The notes: a model not told the origin generated them from the letters alone. A stretch of DNA of 64,000 nucleotides from Pelagibacterium montanilacus (GCF_003992665.1 NZ_RZMX01000051.1:201794-265793), one strand, 5' to 3'; numbered from the stretch's first letter, positions 16,863 to 26,796 are shown. Numbers and translations: made by a program.

Positions 16863-17260
16863 TAGAGGGCCAATGGCAGGCGAGGCGTTCGGTCTTCGGG
16901 CGCCTCGCCTGCAAGTGTTCCCATGCGCGATTGGCATTCCCAACCGTTTCGCCGATAAAAATCGACATCATCCACGCGGTTGCCCTTCACCATCGCAACC
17001 GGTGGGAGCTTGGAGTTCAGCCCGCCCTCGGCTTATTGCCCCATACGACAGGGACATACCTTGGTCATCGCCTTGGGGAACTCCCTGCGACAGCGGACAG
17101 AACGCCGCTAGTGCCGTTTGATCTGCAGCAGGCCAGCGTTCGGCCAAGATTGCCGATCAGCAAATGATCCAGATATACCGGAATGGCGCCCGCCTCAACA
17201 GCGTTCGAAAACCCGTTCGTTGACCGGTTCATGGCAGCGCTGCTTCTGCGCGAAACAGTC
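16863..17260. other. Gene-poor interval, no feature recognised
   Basis: About 400 bp between the PRC-barrel gene and the DUF6481 gene. Open frames here are short, lack ribosome-binding sites and give low-complexity translations. I see no tRNA, hairpin terminator or repeat. Confidence 0.5.
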
Positions 17261-17551
17261 CTACTTTCGGGCTTTTCGCGCCGCATACTTGCGGTCTCGT
17301 TCAGCTTTTTTCTCAGCATCGCTTGCAGCCTGGTTTCGCTCCTGGGCAGCGTCGGCCTCCGCAGCGTCATCCTTTGCCACTTTCTCGGCCTGAATGCGCT
17401 CGGCTTTACGAGCGGCCCGTTCTGCGCGTTCTGCTACCCTTTGGGGATCATCAAACTTTGGAGCGGCGTTGAACTTGGCCAGCATCGCTTGCTTTGCCTC
17501 GATTGAGGACTTCTGTCGTTCGGCAAAGTCACTGCCCTTAGGCGATTTCAT
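17261..17551 (-). CDS. DUF6481-like small charged protein
   Basis: A 96-residue protein that is almost entirely Ala, Glu, Lys, Arg and Asp after the first 30 residues. It starts MKSPKGSDFAERQKSS and AKQAMLAKFNAAP, the pattern I associate with the DUF6481 family, and continues as a predicted long alpha-helix or coiled coil (about residues 33-96), ending DRKYAARKARK. ATG 17551 has AGGGAA upstream; an extra seven codons (to 17572) lack support. Codon use is less GC-biased than its neighbours. Function is unknown; the basic tail could bind nucleic acid, but that is speculation. Confidence 0.7.
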   Translation of the reverse strand: MKSPKGSDFAERQKSSIEAKQAMLAKFNAAPKFDDPQRVAERAERAARKAERIQAEKVAKDDAAEADAAQERNQAASDAEKKAERDRKYAARKARK

Positions 17552-17859
17552 CGGTAGGTTCCCTGGAATCAATAGTCGAAGCGTTTGGTGCGCGCGGCAC
17601 TCGATAACCCCAATTAGACGATCTGCCGCAAGCTGGCCATGGAATCATTCGTAGCTACGTGCAATCACGGCACGTCATCTGGGTTTCGTGCCAGCGGGAA
17701 TGGTCCTGCAAGCGCTGCAAGTCCGCTAAGCGAGGAACCGAACGGTCCATCTCGCCTTCACCGGCTAGATCGGCGCACTCAGGATGGTGGATAAAGTGTG
17801 AGGCGCATTGAACACCTTGCAGGACAAGGCCATCAAAATCAAAGCGCTACATGATAAAG

Positions 17860-17949
17860 TGGCGGAGAGAGAGGGATTCGAACCCTCGAGACGGTTACCC
17901 GCCTACACGCGTTCCAGGCGTGCGCCTTCGACCACTCGGCCACCTCTCC
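17860..17949 (-). tRNA. tRNA-Ser (anticodon GGA)
   Basis: A 90-nt class II tRNA on the minus strand including encoded CCA. Acceptor GGAGAGG pairs with TCTCTCC (one G-U), followed by discriminator G. The D-arm is GGCCGAGTGGTCGAAGGC, and the anticodon arm CACGC-CTGGAAC-GCGTG gives GGA. A long variable arm and GGTTCGAATCC T-arm follow. The 287 bp downstream (17573-17859) and 270 bp upstream (17950-18219) hold nothing else I recognise. Confidence 0.97.
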
Positions 17950-18219
17950 AGCTTTACGTCGTGCAGGAATTGCGCCAATGGCGGGGGCCTGCAAGCCGGC
18001 GCGGTCGAAGCTCAAGCTCGACCGCATGCTCGCTTATCCCGCTTTCACGCCGATCTCAAGGGGCCATGGGGGAAAATCTGCACCTTGGGGCCGCGCCTCG
18101 CCCTTTCTCTCCCCCTGAAGCGGGGGCCCGGCCGCGCTTGCGGCGCCATGCATTTGTGATAGACCGGGGCGGCGGTCCCTCGTGGTCCCGATATCGGCTG
18201 CCGATCAGGGGTAGGAACA

Positions 18220-18543
18220 TTGCGCGTTGTGCTGCGGCTTTTGGGGCTCTGGTTTTTGGGCGCCGCGCTGATATTGCTGGTGATCGACGGCACGCGCTCG
18301 CTGGCGGCGAGCGCCCTCGTGATCACCGAACTGGCCGGGACAATCGACCATCTGATGCCCGATGTCCTCGAGACGGTACAAGGCTTCGTGAGCACCAATG
18401 TGCATCCCTTGCTTTGGGACCCGGCCATGACCACATTGCTGTCGTGGCCGGGATGGCTGGTGCTTGGCGCTTTGGGCGCCCTGCTGCTGTTTGTCGGCCG
18501 CAAGCGCAGCGACGGATCCTTTTCCCGGGAATCGGGCTATTGA
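18220..18543 (+). CDS. Conserved two-helix membrane protein
   Basis: A 107-residue inner-membrane protein with hydrophobic helices at about residues 5-24 (LRLLGLWFLGAALILLVID) and 76-95 (WPGWLVLGALGALLLFVGR), and a basic end. Homologues lie next to msrA in Hyphomicrobiales and are sometimes labelled PetM of cytochrome b6f, which I regard as a mis-annotation because there is no b6f context. The start is TTG 18220 with GGGTAGGA before it. It precedes msrA by about 100 bp. Function unknown. Confidence 0.75.
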   Translation: MRVVLRLLGLWFLGAALILLVIDGTRSLAASALVITELAGTIDHLMPDVLETVQGFVSTNVHPLLWDPAMTTLLSWPGWLVLGALGALLLFVGRKRSDGSFSRESGY

Positions 18544-18639
18544 TGCCTTACGACCGAGTCCGGCAGTCCCTCCCGTCAGAGGGATGAAATCCAAGGCGCG
18601 ACACGTGTCCCCAGTTCAATCGCCTCGGAAGGAACGCTC

Positions 18640-19278
18640 ATGTTTTCCCTGTTTGCCAAGCCCGCCGCCCTGCCTGAGGCCGACAAGGCGCTCCCCGGCC
18701 GGACCGACCCCATTGCCATCGCGCCCGAACATTTCGTTTCGGGGCGCCCGCTCAAGGGCCCTTACCCCGAGGGCAGCGAGATCATCTATTTCGGCCTGGG
18801 GTGCTTCTGGGGCGCCGAGCGGCTGTTCTGGTCCCTGCCGGGCGTCTACGTTACCGCGGCGGGCTATCAGGGCGGATATACGCCCAATCCCAGCTACGAA
18901 GAGGTCTGCTCGGGCGGCACCGGCCACACCGAAGCGGTGATGGTTGTCTACGATCCTGCGACCACGAGCCTGGCCAGCCTCCTGCGCACCTTCTGGGAGG
19001 CCCATGACCCCACCCAGGGCATGCGGCAGGGCAATGACGTGGGCACCCAGTACCGCTCGGCCATCTACGCCACCACGGACCAACAGCTCGAGGCCGCCAA
19101 GGCGAGCCGCTACGCCTATGGCGCGCGCCTTGGCGATGCCGGCAAGGGGGCGATCACGACGGAAGTGGCCCAGGCCCGACCGTTCTATTTCGCCGAGACC
19201 TATCACCAGCAATATCTCGCCAAGAACCCCAACGGATATTGCGGCCTGCGGGGAACGGGCGTGAGCTGCGCGATCTGA
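18640..19278 (+). CDS. msrA: Peptide-methionine (S)-S-oxide reductase MsrA
   Basis: Repairs S-epimers of oxidised methionine. The catalytic motif GCFWGAE has its Cys at residue 55. The family motifs [24 protein letters not shown] and [23 protein letters not shown] follow. The C-terminal resolving cysteines are in [13 protein letters not shown]. The 212 residues include an N-terminal stretch (about 45 residues) before the catalytic domain, with the longer MsrA form. AAGGAA precedes ATG 18640. Likely electron donor is thioredoxin, by family. Confidence 0.97.
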   Translation: MFSLFAKPAALPEADKALPGRTDPIAIAPEHFVSGRPLKGPYPEGSEIIYFGLGCFWGAERLFWSLPGVYVTAAGYQGGYTPNPSYEEVCSGGTGHTEAVMVVYDPATTSLASLLRTFWEAHDPTQGMRQGNDVGTQYRSAIYATTDQQLEAAKASRYAYGARLGDAGKGAITTEVAQARPFYFAETYHQQYLAKNPNGYCGLRGTGVSCAI

Positions 19279-19336
19279 CCCTGGCGGCCGGCGGAAGGGA
19301 CCGGGTTGATCGGCGGGCCGGCAAGCTGGTAGGACC

Positions 19337-20095
19337 ATGAGCTGTCCAGCAATCCATGTCGGGGCGCCCCAAGCGATGAGCCTTCTCCACGAGCCGTTCG
19401 ACGCCGCCGTCTTTGATATGGACGGCACGCTTCTGGACACTGAATCGGTGTTCAGAGCGATCGTCTTTGAGGTGGTGGGCGAGCTGGGCTTCGAGATGAC
19501 CGACCATGTGCACGGACGCATGGTGGGCTCCTCTCACGAGGCGACCGAAAAGCTCCTGATCGAGGCCTATGGGGTGAGCTTCCCCTACGCGGATTTCGAC
19601 AGGCATTGCCGGGACCGCATGGTGAACCATACCCGCGACAGCGCCATCCCCGTCAAGCACGGTGCGCGCGAGCTTCTGGGCGCATTGAAGGCCAACCATA
19701 TCCCGATCGCCGTGGCCACATCCTCGCGCGGCCCCCATGCCCGCAGCCATCTGGGCGCTGCCGGACTGCTTGACCTCTTTGACGTGGTGGTGACCCGCGA
19801 CGACGTGGTGCGGCCCAAGCCCCACCCCGAGCCCTATCTGCTGGCGGCGGACCGGCTGGGAGCGGACCCGACACGGTGCCTGGCGTTCGAGGATTCCCAT
19901 GCCGGTGTGCGGGCCGCCCATGCCGCTGGCATGCGCACCATCATGGTGCCCGATCTGGTGGCGCCGACAGACGAGGTGGCCCGGCTTTGCATCGCGGTGC
20001 TCGAAAGCCTCGCCCACGCCCATGAGGGCCTACCGGAAAGCTTCGCCGTCGCCAACGCCTCTGACAATCATTTGCATTTAAAAACAACAGGATAG
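19337..20095 (+). CDS. HAD-superfamily hydrolase (beta-phosphoglucomutase/sugar-phosphatase-like)
   Basis: Haloacid dehalogenase phosphatase with cap type C1. Motif I is AVFDMDGTLLDTES (nucleophile and acid/base Asp), motif II VATSSRG, motif III the Lys in VVRPKPHPEPYLLAA, and motif IV FEDSHAGVRAAHAAG. The motif set matches the beta-PGM/sugar-phosphatase subgroup rather than phosphoglycolate phosphatase, but the substrate is not predictable. The start could be ATG 19337 (AGGA upstream) or ATG 19376, which begins 9 codons before motif I. It is followed closely by the CDF transporter on the same strand. Confidence 0.88.
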   Translation: MSCPAIHVGAPQAMSLLHEPFDAAVFDMDGTLLDTESVFRAIVFEVVGELGFEMTDHVHGRMVGSSHEATEKLLIEAYGVSFPYADFDRHCRDRMVNHTRDSAIPVKHGARELLGALKANHIPIAVATSSRGPHARSHLGAAGLLDLFDVVVTRDDVVRPKPHPEPYLLAADRLGADPTRCLAFEDSHAGVRAAHAAGMRTIMVPDLVAPTDEVARLCIAVLESLAHAHEGLPESFAVANASDNHLHLKTTG

Positions 20096-20165
20096 ACAGG
20101 TTTTTGCCGCTGTGCTTATAGTGCGCCGCCGCGTCCCCGAGACGGCTGGGCAAGAGGGTACCGCT

Positions 20166-21053
20166 TTGCAAAAAACACTGATTCTGGCCATGGGCAGCAT
20201 CGCCGTGGGCGTGGTCGTTCTCGGGCTGAAATATCTGGCCGCCCATGTGACCGGATCCGTGGCCCTTCTGTCCGACGCGCTCGAGAGCATCGTCAACGTG
20301 GTGACCGCGGTGGCTGCGCTGGTCGCGGTGCGCCTTTCGGCTCGTCCTGCCAATGCGGCCCTGCCCTACGGCTACCACAAGGCCGAATATTTCTCGGCCG
20401 TCGCCGAGGGCATCTTCATCGTCATTGCGGCCTTGGCGATCTTCCATCAGGCCTGGAAGGGAATCACGACCCCTGTGCCCATCGACGCGCCGGCGCTCGG
20501 GCTGCTGATCAACGGGGCGGCCACGGTTCTCAACGCCGGCTGGTGCTGGGTGCTGATTTCCCAAGGGCGCAAGCTGCGCTCGCCGGCTTTGGAAGCGGAT
20601 GGCCACCACCTACTGACCGACGTCTTCTCCTCGCTCGGCGTGATCGGAGGGCTGGGGCTTGCGATCCTGACCGGCTGGTATGTTCTCGATGCGGTGATCG
20701 CGGTGATCGTGGGCATCGTCATTCTGGTTTCGGGCTCGCGGCTGATCGCGAGCAGTGTCGGTGGGTTGATGGACGTGGCGCTGCCCGCCCCGACCCGCGA
20801 GCAGATCGGCGATACGATTCGCACCAATGCCGCGGGAGCCCTCCAGGCACACGACGTACGAACCCGCCAGGCCGGGCGCATGACGTTCATCGACTTTCAC
20901 CTTGTCGTGCCCGGCACCATGGCCGTGGAAGAGGCGCACGCGATCTGCGACCGGATCGAAGGGGCGCTCAAGGCGGACCATCCCGAAAGCCTCGTCACCA
21001 TCCATGTGGAGCCAGAGGATAAGGCAAAGCGGGCTGCCATCGTCGTCGCCTAG
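20166..21053 (+). CDS. Cation diffusion facilitator family transporter
   Basis: Proton-coupled divalent-metal exporter of the CDF family. Six transmembrane helices are predicted over roughly residues 5-195, with the metal-site motifs SDALESIVNV (helix II) and HHLLTDVFSS (helix V). The helix II-III region includes PYGYHKAEYFSAVAEG. The cytoplasmic ferredoxin-like C-terminal domain ends with the paired HVEPED motif. The helix II metal site reads SDALES and helix V HxxxD, the pattern of Zn/Fe-type rather than Mn-type CDFs. TTG 20166 with AGAGGG upstream gives 295 residues; GTG 20112 is an alternative start. Confidence 0.9.
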   Translation: MQKTLILAMGSIAVGVVVLGLKYLAAHVTGSVALLSDALESIVNVVTAVAALVAVRLSARPANAALPYGYHKAEYFSAVAEGIFIVIAALAIFHQAWKGITTPVPIDAPALGLLINGAATVLNAGWCWVLISQGRKLRSPALEADGHHLLTDVFSSLGVIGGLGLAILTGWYVLDAVIAVIVGIVILVSGSRLIASSVGGLMDVALPAPTREQIGDTIRTNAAGALQAHDVRTRQAGRMTFIDFHLVVPGTMAVEEAHAICDRIEGALKADHPESLVTIHVEPEDKAKRAAIVVA

Positions 21054-21229
21054 AGTCGATCTGTCGCGTTTCTGACCCCCAACCTTATATGCGGCTTCTT
21101 GCCGAAACGCGCCCGGACCGGGTCCTGAACGCGTCATCATTCCCATCAACATAAAATTGCGGGCGTCTGCACAACGTTGCGGCAAGCAAACCCCTTTACG
21201 GCTAGCCTAGGGGCGGCTACAAGTCGGTC

Positions 21230-21245
21230 GTTAACCACCGATTAA
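21230..21245 (-). promoter_or_regulatory. Consensus CtrA-binding box
   Basis: On the minus strand the sequence is TTAATCGGTGGTTAAC, a perfect TTAA-N7-TTAAC. It lies 93-108 bp before the start of the SleB-type cell wall hydrolase, in a 284-bp intergenic region after the CDF gene. CtrA is the cell-cycle master regulator of alphaproteobacteria, and this orientation-independent site fits control of a wall-remodelling enzyme. Confidence 0.6.
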
Positions 21246-21337
21246 GCTAAACATCGCGTTAACAGGTGCCACCCGATAGGGCTCGCTACCGACGCGAGGT
21301 CACGATCAAGGTGGCCGACAGGGCTACAAGGGGACTC

Positions 21338-22117
21338 ATGGCGGGCTATCAACACGCCATTTCTCGTTTGGCAACCGGGGCCATTGCAGTGCTTCTCGCA
21401 GGCACTGCAGCATTGTCGGGTGCACAGGCCAACGACGTCGGACCGGGTTCGGTTCCGGCCGAAAGTGCCGTTCTGGCGCTCAACGCTCTGGCTTCGACCA
21501 ACACGGTCCTTGATTCCCCCGTATCGATTTCCCCTTTCGCCCCCACCCTCACGCTCGGCTATGCCCAGCATCTGCTGCCTGAGGGCGAGGACCAAGCCGC
21601 AAGAGAGTCTGCCGATTTGGGGGCCGACGCGCTGGCCGCTGCACTTGCCGCCTACGTCGAAGACGGGTTCGTCGAAACCCAAGAGCGCAAGGACGTCGCC
21701 GTGCGAGAGCGCGAATGCCTCGCCCAGGCGGTCTATCACGAGTCGCGTGGCGAGCCCGAAAAGGGCCAGTGGGCGGTCGCCTCGGTCATCCTCAATCGCG
21801 TGGATTCCCGTCAGTATCCCGACACCGTGTGCGACGTCGTGTTCCAGAACGCACATCTCTACAACCGCTGCCAGTTCTCTTTTGCCTGCAACGGGCGCCC
21901 CGTGGACTGGCGCGGTGGCAATGTGATCGACCGCGAATCCTGGGTGAAATCCAATATCGTGGCCGACATGGCCTACAAGCAGTTCCTCGAGGGCAAGCGC
22001 CACGAGGACGGCCTGCGGACGGCGCTGCATTTCCATACAACGGCGGTCAATCCCTCCTGGGCTTCGGCCTATGCCGCGATCGCATCGATCGGCGCGCACA
22101 TCTTTTACGCCCCCTGA
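21338..22117 (+). CDS. SleB-type cell wall hydrolase (Hydrolase_2)
   Basis: Exported peptidoglycan hydrolase, likely a lytic transglycosylase-type enzyme, of 259 residues. The N-terminus [20 protein letters not shown] ending GAQAND is a signal peptide. After a variable linker, the catalytic domain starts at [20 protein letters not shown], where Glu of YHESRGE is the expected catalytic acid. It continues with [18 protein letters not shown] and [10 protein letters not shown] and ends in the [12 protein letters not shown] segment. AAGGGG just before ATG 21338 sets the start. A consensus CtrA box lies upstream, suggesting cell-cycle expression. Confidence 0.88.
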   Translation: MAGYQHAISRLATGAIAVLLAGTAALSGAQANDVGPGSVPAESAVLALNALASTNTVLDSPVSISPFAPTLTLGYAQHLLPEGEDQAARESADLGADALAAALAAYVEDGFVETQERKDVAVRERECLAQAVYHESRGEPEKGQWAVASVILNRVDSRQYPDTVCDVVFQNAHLYNRCQFSFACNGRPVDWRGGNVIDRESWVKSNIVADMAYKQFLEGKRHEDGLRTALHFHTTAVNPSWASAYAAIASIGAHIFYAP

Positions 22118-22308
22118 TCCTTTCCGGCTGCTTTCGGTCCGCCGGGCCATGGTGGCCGACAGCGATCCTGTGTTGCCCCCCCACCTCCAGAATTACTCGC
22201 CCAAGCATCGGGTCATCAAGCCCGACCGCAGGTGATCGGGGCCGATCCGCGCGTTCGTGCAGCGGCCTGCTTGCGGCTGCCGATAAGAGAATTCTCGCTC
22301 AGAAAAAA

Positions 22309-22338
22309 GGCCCGCCCCAATCGCGGGGCGGGCCTTTT
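22309..22338. terminator. Bidirectional intrinsic terminator
   Basis: GGCCCGCCCC (22309-22318) and GGGGCGGGCC (22325-22334) form a perfect 10-bp stem with a 6-nt loop, flanked by A6 on the left and TTTT on the right. It sits between the convergent cell wall hydrolase and pckA genes and should serve both. Confidence 0.9.
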
Positions 22339-22374
22339 CAAATTCCTCGTGCAGGGCGAGCCGTGCCGTGCGCC

Positions 22375-23973
22375 TTATTCGGCGGCCACCGCGAGCCGGG
22401 GGCCCGCCTCGGCGATCTGGGCGTCGGCGGCCTCGAACTTCTCGAAATTGGCTTCAAAGAGCCCGACCAGCCGAGCGGACTGCCGGTCATAGGCCTCCTT
22501 GTCGTCCCAGCTCTCGCGGGGATCGAGCAGCGCGGGCTCAACGCCGGGCACGGCCAGCGGCACCGAGAAGCCGAAGACGGGATCGAGCCGCGCCGGCGCG
22601 TTGACGAGCTGACCGGACAGCGCCGCATCGAGCAGGGCCCGGGTGTCGGCGATCGAGATGCGCTTGCCCACGCCATAGGCGCCGCCGGTCCAGCCGGTGT
22701 TGATCAGCCAGCACTCTGAAAGGCTTTCCTTGATCCGCTTTTTCAGCATGCGGCCATAAACGGTCGGGTGCAGGCTCATGAACGGCGCCCCGAAGCAGGC
22801 CGAGAAGGTGGCTTCCGGCTCGGTAACGCCCCGCTCGGTGCCTGCGACCTTGGCCGTGTAGCCCGAAAGGAAGTGATAGACGGCCTGGTCGGGCGTCAGC
22901 CTTGCGATCGGAGGCAGAACGCCGAAGGCGTCGCAGGTCAGAAGCACGATATTGGCCGGCGCCGGTGCCGTGCCGGTGCGCGAGACGTTGTCCATGATGT
23001 AGAGCGGATAGGCCGCCCGGGTATTTTCCGTCCGCGAGCGATCGGCATAATCGAGTTCGCGGCTGTCGGGGTCAATGCCCACATTTTCGAGCACGGTGCC
23101 AAAGCGGCGGGTCGCCGCATAAATCTCAGGCTCGGCGCGCGGCGAAAGGTCGATGGCCTTGGCGTAGCACCCGCCCTCAAGGTTGAAGACCCCGGTATCG
23201 GACCAGCCATGCTCGTCGTCGCCGACAAGCGTGCGGTTGGGGTCGGTCGAGAGCGTAGTCTTGCCGGTGCCCGAAAGCCCGAAGAACAGGGCGCTGTCGC
23301 CTTCCTTGCCCATATTGGCCGAGCAGTGCATGGGCAGAACGCCTTCGGCGGGCGCATGGAAATTGAACAGCGAAAAGACGCTCTTCTTGATTTCGCCGGC
23401 ATAGGCCGTGCCGCCCACAAGCACGATGTTACGCGAGAAATCGAGGGCGATCACGGTGCCAGAACGCGTGCCGTGCCGCGCCGGATCGGCGACGAAGTCG
23501 GGATTGTGCACGATGGTGACATCGGGCGCGAATCCGTCCAGCCCGTTGCGCGCGGGGCGGATCAGAAGATTGCGGATAAAAAGGGCGTGCCAGGCCGAAG
23601 GCGTGAACACCGATACGTTGAACTGGTGGGCGGGATCGGCGCCGGCAAACAGGTCCTGGACGAAAAGCTCGCGCCCCGAAAGGCTCGCTTCGATATCGGC
23701 GCGCAGCACGTCGAACTGCTCGGGGGTGAGCGCGGCGGTGTTGTCCCACCAGACCAGCTTGTCGGTGTGCTCGTCGCGCACCACATATTTGTCCTTGGCC
23801 GAACGGCCGGTGAAGACGCCGGTGTTGGTGACGAAGGCGCCCTCTGCGCTCAATTTGCCTTCCTTGCGGTCGACGGCAGCCTCGACGAGCACCGCGGCGC
23901 TGTCGTTGCGATAAACCGCCGCCGCGCGATCGGCTAGGGAGAGGGCGAGGCTCTGGCAGGGCAAGGACGTCAT
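22375..23973 (-). CDS. pckA: Phosphoenolpyruvate carboxykinase (ATP)
   Basis: Converts oxaloacetate and ATP to PEP, ADP and CO2, the entry to gluconeogenesis from C4 acids. The 532 residues contain the substrate-binding [10 protein letters not shown] region, the kinase-1a P-loop [13 protein letters not shown], the kinase-2 motif LVGDDEHGW and NLEGGCYAK. The Lys/His metal ligands are in GEIKKSVFS and [11 protein letters not shown] 23973 is used; a TTG nine codons upstream is less likely. It diverges from chvI across about 308 bp, a rhizobial arrangement in which ChvI-linked control of pckA has been reported. Confidence 0.98.
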   Translation of the reverse strand: MTSLPCQSLALSLADRAAAVYRNDSAAVLVEAAVDRKEGKLSAEGAFVTNTGVFTGRSAKDKYVVRDEHTDKLVWWDNTAALTPEQFDVLRADIEASLSGRELFVQDLFAGADPAHQFNVSVFTPSAWHALFIRNLLIRPARNGLDGFAPDVTIVHNPDFVADPARHGTRSGTVIALDFSRNIVLVGGTAYAGEIKKSVFSLFNFHAPAEGVLPMHCSANMGKEGDSALFFGLSGTGKTTLSTDPNRTLVGDDEHGWSDTGVFNLEGGCYAKAIDLSPRAEPEIYAATRRFGTVLENVGIDPDSRELDYADRSRTENTRAAYPLYIMDNVSRTGTAPAPANIVLLTCDAFGVLPPIARLTPDQAVYHFLSGYTAKVAGTERGVTEPEATFSACFGAPFMSLHPTVYGRMLKKRIKESLSECWLINTGWTGGAYGVGKRISIADTRALLDAALSGQLVNAPARLDPVFGFSVPLAVPGVEPALLDPRESWDDKEAYDRQSARLVGLFEANFEKFEAADAQIAEAGPRLAVAAE

Positions 23974-24281
23974 TGTCGACCACACTGGTAAGGATTGCAA
24001 ACGGATACCCGACAGGCGCAGCGCCCTTCCATCGGCGCGCCGGATGCCTATCTAGAGCCTGACACTAGGCCACACAGGCCCTGCCCAACCATCTGGCAAT
24101 GGGTCTTACGACGTTCGTCTGAAAACCCAACGCACCGCTCAGGGAAAGGGAACGTTTGGTGGCGCCATAATTTACGCGTAATGTGAAGGCCAAACCCGAA
24201 ACGGAAATGCTGACGGCCTCGAGTTCATCAGGCCGACGCCCTACCGTTCAGGCGTCGCCCATTCCGACAGAAGGGGAATTC
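23974..24281. promoter_or_regulatory. Divergent pckA/chvI regulatory region
   Basis: A 308-bp intergenic region with no gene. It contains a perfect 10-bp palindrome TTACGCGTAA at 24172-24181, about 100 bp before chvI, in a locally AT-rich patch. Clear promoter boxes were not found for either gene. Confidence 0.45.
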
Positions 24282-25001
24282 ATGCCCAAGATCGCTCTGG
24301 TCGATGACGACCGCAACATCCTGACTTCGGTGTCCATGACACTGGAGGCCGAAGGCTACCAGGTTGCTACCTATACCGACGGTGCATCCGGCCTTGAAGG
24401 ACTGACGAGCGAGCGTCCGGATCTCGCCATCCTGGACATCAAGATGCCGAGAATGGACGGCATGGAACTTCTGCGCCGGCTGCGTCAGAAGTCCGACGTT
24501 CCGGTGATCTTCCTGACCTCCAAGGACGAGGAGATCGACGAGCTGTTCGGGCTCAAGATGGGCGCCGACGATTTCATCACCAAGCCCTTCTCCCAGCGCC
24601 TTCTGGTCGAGCGTGTAAAGGCCGTACTGCGCCGCGCCGCGGCGCCCAAGGATGCTCCGGCCACCGGCGGCGCTCCCAGCGAGGACGGCACGGCGCGCGG
24701 CTCACTCGAGCGCGGCTTTCTGGTCATGGACCAGGAGCGCCACACCTGCACGTGGAAGGGCCAGCGCGTGACCCTCACGGTCACCGAGTTCCTGATCCTG
24801 CTCGCGCTGGCCCAGCGCCCGGGGGTCGTCAAGAGCCGCAACGCGCTCATGGACGCAGCCTATGACGATCAGGTCTATGTGGATGATCGCACGATCGACA
24901 GCCACATCAAGCGACTGCGCAAGAAGTTCAAGAGCGTGGACGACAGCTTCGACATGATCGAGACGCTCTACGGGGTCGGCTACCGGTTCAAGGAGCAATA
25001 G
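24282..25001 (+). CDS. chvI: Two-component response regulator ChvI
   Basis: OmpR/PhoB-type regulator of 239 residues. The receiver domain has the acidic pocket VDDD (residues 7-10), phospho-acceptor D52 in [13 protein letters not shown], and the conserved Thr and Lys in FLTSKD and ITKPFS. The C-terminal winged helix reads [34 protein letters not shown] and [14 protein letters not shown] lies 6 nt before ATG 24282. It is followed by its kinase ChvG after 7 bp. In related bacteria this pair governs envelope, acid and symbiosis or virulence responses. Confidence 0.95.
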   Translation: MPKIALVDDDRNILTSVSMTLEAEGYQVATYTDGASGLEGLTSERPDLAILDIKMPRMDGMELLRRLRQKSDVPVIFLTSKDEEIDELFGLKMGADDFITKPFSQRLLVERVKAVLRRAAAPKDAPATGGAPSEDGTARGSLERGFLVMDQERHTCTWKGQRVTLTVTEFLILLALAQRPGVVKSRNALMDAAYDDQVYVDDRTIDSHIKRLRKKFKSVDDSFDMIETLYGVGYRFKEQ

Positions 25002-25008
25002 TCGGGAT

Positions 25009-26796
25009 TTGGACGACCGGCTGCAGCGTGAAGATCGGCTCGGCTCCGCCGTGGAGCCGGACCGGGATCAGCCCGAGAGGCGACGCCCGGTCCATGCGCT
25101 CGTTGTGCGTCCGGCGGTGGCTCTGGTGCGCGCGATCGGGCGCGCGATCAACTTCACCTTCTTTTCCTCGCTCACCCGCCGGATCGTCATCCTCAACCTC
25201 GTGGCGCTTGCCGCGCTGGTTGCAGGGATCATGTACCTCAACTCATTCCGGGCCGGGCTGATCGACGTCCGCGTGCAGTCGCTGCGGGTGCAGGGGGAGA
25301 TCATCTCGGCGGCGATCGCCGCTTCGACCGGAACGGATTCTGAATTCCTCACGGTCAATCCCGACCGACTGCTCGAGCTCTATATGGGCGACAGTCCCTC
25401 CTCCTTCACCTTTTTCGACCCCAGCTTCTCGTTCCCCATCGACCCCGAGCGGGTCGCCCCGCTCTTGCGCAACCTCGTGACGCCGACCCGGACGCGGGCC
25501 CGCATCTTTGACCGCGAGGGCATCATGATCCTCGATTCCAACAACATCTATGCGAGCGGGGAGCTGCTGCGTTCGAGCGCCATCGAACAACCCTCGGGAA
25601 CGGGGTTTTTCCTTTTCGACTGGTGGAACCGGCTTTCGCGGCTGTTCCGGGGCGCGGACTATCCCTCCTACCAGGACTATGCCCCCCATGAGGGCCTGCG
25701 CTATCCCGAGGTCGCGGCGGCCCTGGGCGGCTCGCCCGCCGACATCGTGCGGGTGGACGAGCGCGGCCAGCTCGTGGTGTCGGTGGCCGTTCCCGTCCAG
25801 CGCCAGAACAATGTGCTGGGCAGCCTCCTGCTCTCGACGACGCCGGGCGATATCGACGCCATCGTCACCCAGGAGCGTTGGTCGATTCTCCGGATCGCGC
25901 TGGTCGCCGCCGCGGTGACCGGCTTGATGTCCGCGCTGATGGCCGGCACGATTGCGGGGCCCATGCGCCGGCTGGCCGAAGCGGCAGAGCGGGTGCAATC
26001 CTCGATCCAGGCGCGGACCGAGATCCCGGATTTCACCGACCGGAGTGACGAGATCGGCCACCTTTCGGGCTCCCTGCGCTCGATGACCAACGCGCTCTAC
26101 AACCGTATCGAAGCCATCGAACGGTTCGCCGCCGATGTGGCCCATGAGCTCAAGAACCCGCTGACCTCGCTCAGAAGCGCGGTCGAAACCCTGCCCCTGG
26201 CCAAGACCGCGGCCGACCGCAAGCGGCTCGCCGACATCATCCAGCACGATGTGCGCCGGCTCGACCGGCTGATTTCCGACATTTCCAACGCCAGCCGCAT
26301 CGATGCCGAGTTGGCCCGCGAGAACACCGAAACCGTCGATATCGGCCAGCTCGCCGAGGCGATCGTGTCGATCCAGACCGATCTGGCTGCCAGCCGGGGC
26401 GTGCATTTGGCCTTCGTGCCTGCCAGGGGCAAGTACATGCCGCTGGTCAAGGGTCATGACAACCGGCTGGCCCAGATCTTCACCAATCTGATCGACAACG
26501 CGGTGTCATTCTCGGCCGCCGAGAGCACCGTGACCGTCTCGGTCACCGCGGACGCCGAAAAGGTCACGGTGACCGTCACCGACGAGGGGCCGGGGCTGGG
26601 CGCCAATGGCGACAAGGTGTTCGACCGGTTCTATACCGACCGTCCCGAATCCGAGAGCTTCGGAGACCATTCCGGGCTCGGGCTGTCGATTTCCCGCCAG
26701 ATCGCCGAAGCCCACAAGGGAGCGCTCGAGGCGGGCAATCGCAAGGACCGCAGCGGTGCCGTCTTCACCCTTACCCTGCCGCGCGCCAGATCATGA
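25009..26796 (+). CDS. chvG: Sensor histidine kinase ChvG (ExoS)
   Basis: Inner-membrane sensor partner of ChvI, 595 residues. After a charged N-terminal stretch comes a transmembrane helix (about residues 62-80, RRIVILNLVALAALVAGI) and a roughly 220-residue periplasmic sensor domain. A second helix (RIALVAAAVTGLMSALMAG) is followed by HAMP (TIAGPMRRLAEAAERV). The HisKA phospho-acceptor is H379 in HELKNPLTSL, and the ATPase has N-box NLIDNAVSFS, EGPGLG and GLGLSISRQIA. The start is taken as TTG 25009, 7 bp after chvI, with weak ribosome-binding support. It overlaps hprK by ATGA. Confidence 0.95.
   Translation: MDDRLQREDRLGSAVEPDRDQPERRRPVHALVVRPAVALVRAIGRAINFTFFSSLTRRIVILNLVALAALVAGIMYLNSFRAGLIDVRVQSLRVQGEIISAAIAASTGTDSEFLTVNPDRLLELYMGDSPSSFTFFDPSFSFPIDPERVAPLLRNLVTPTRTRARIFDREGIMILDSNNIYASGELLRSSAIEQPSGTGFFLFDWWNRLSRLFRGADYPSYQDYAPHEGLRYPEVAAALGGSPADIVRVDERGQLVVSVAVPVQRQNNVLGSLLLSTTPGDIDAIVTQERWSILRIALVAAAVTGLMSALMAGTIAGPMRRLAEAAERVQSSIQARTEIPDFTDRSDEIGHLSGSLRSMTNALYNRIEAIERFAADVAHELKNPLTSLRSAVETLPLAKTAADRKRLADIIQHDVRRLDRLISDISNASRIDAELARENTETVDIGQLAEAIVSIQTDLAASRGVHLAFVPARGKYMPLVKGHDNRLAQIFTNLIDNAVSFSAAESTVTVSVTADAEKVTVTVTDEGPGLGANGDKVFDRFYTDRPESESFGDHSGLGLSISRQIAEAHKGALEAGNRKDRSGAVFTLTLPRARS

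Noticed and set aside
17065-17370. Overlapping open frames around the DUF6481 gene
   Set aside because: They overlap the recognised gene in other frames, have no ribosome-binding sites and show no conserved pattern.
16863-18219. Integrative element at tRNA-Ser
   Set aside because: The region is gene-poor and next to a tRNA, but there is no integrase, no duplicated tRNA 3' end and no phage-like gene.
18220-18543. Cytochrome b6f subunit PetM
   Set aside because: This label is used for similar rhizobial proteins, but there is no b6f complex in such organisms and the length and two-helix topology do not fit PetM.
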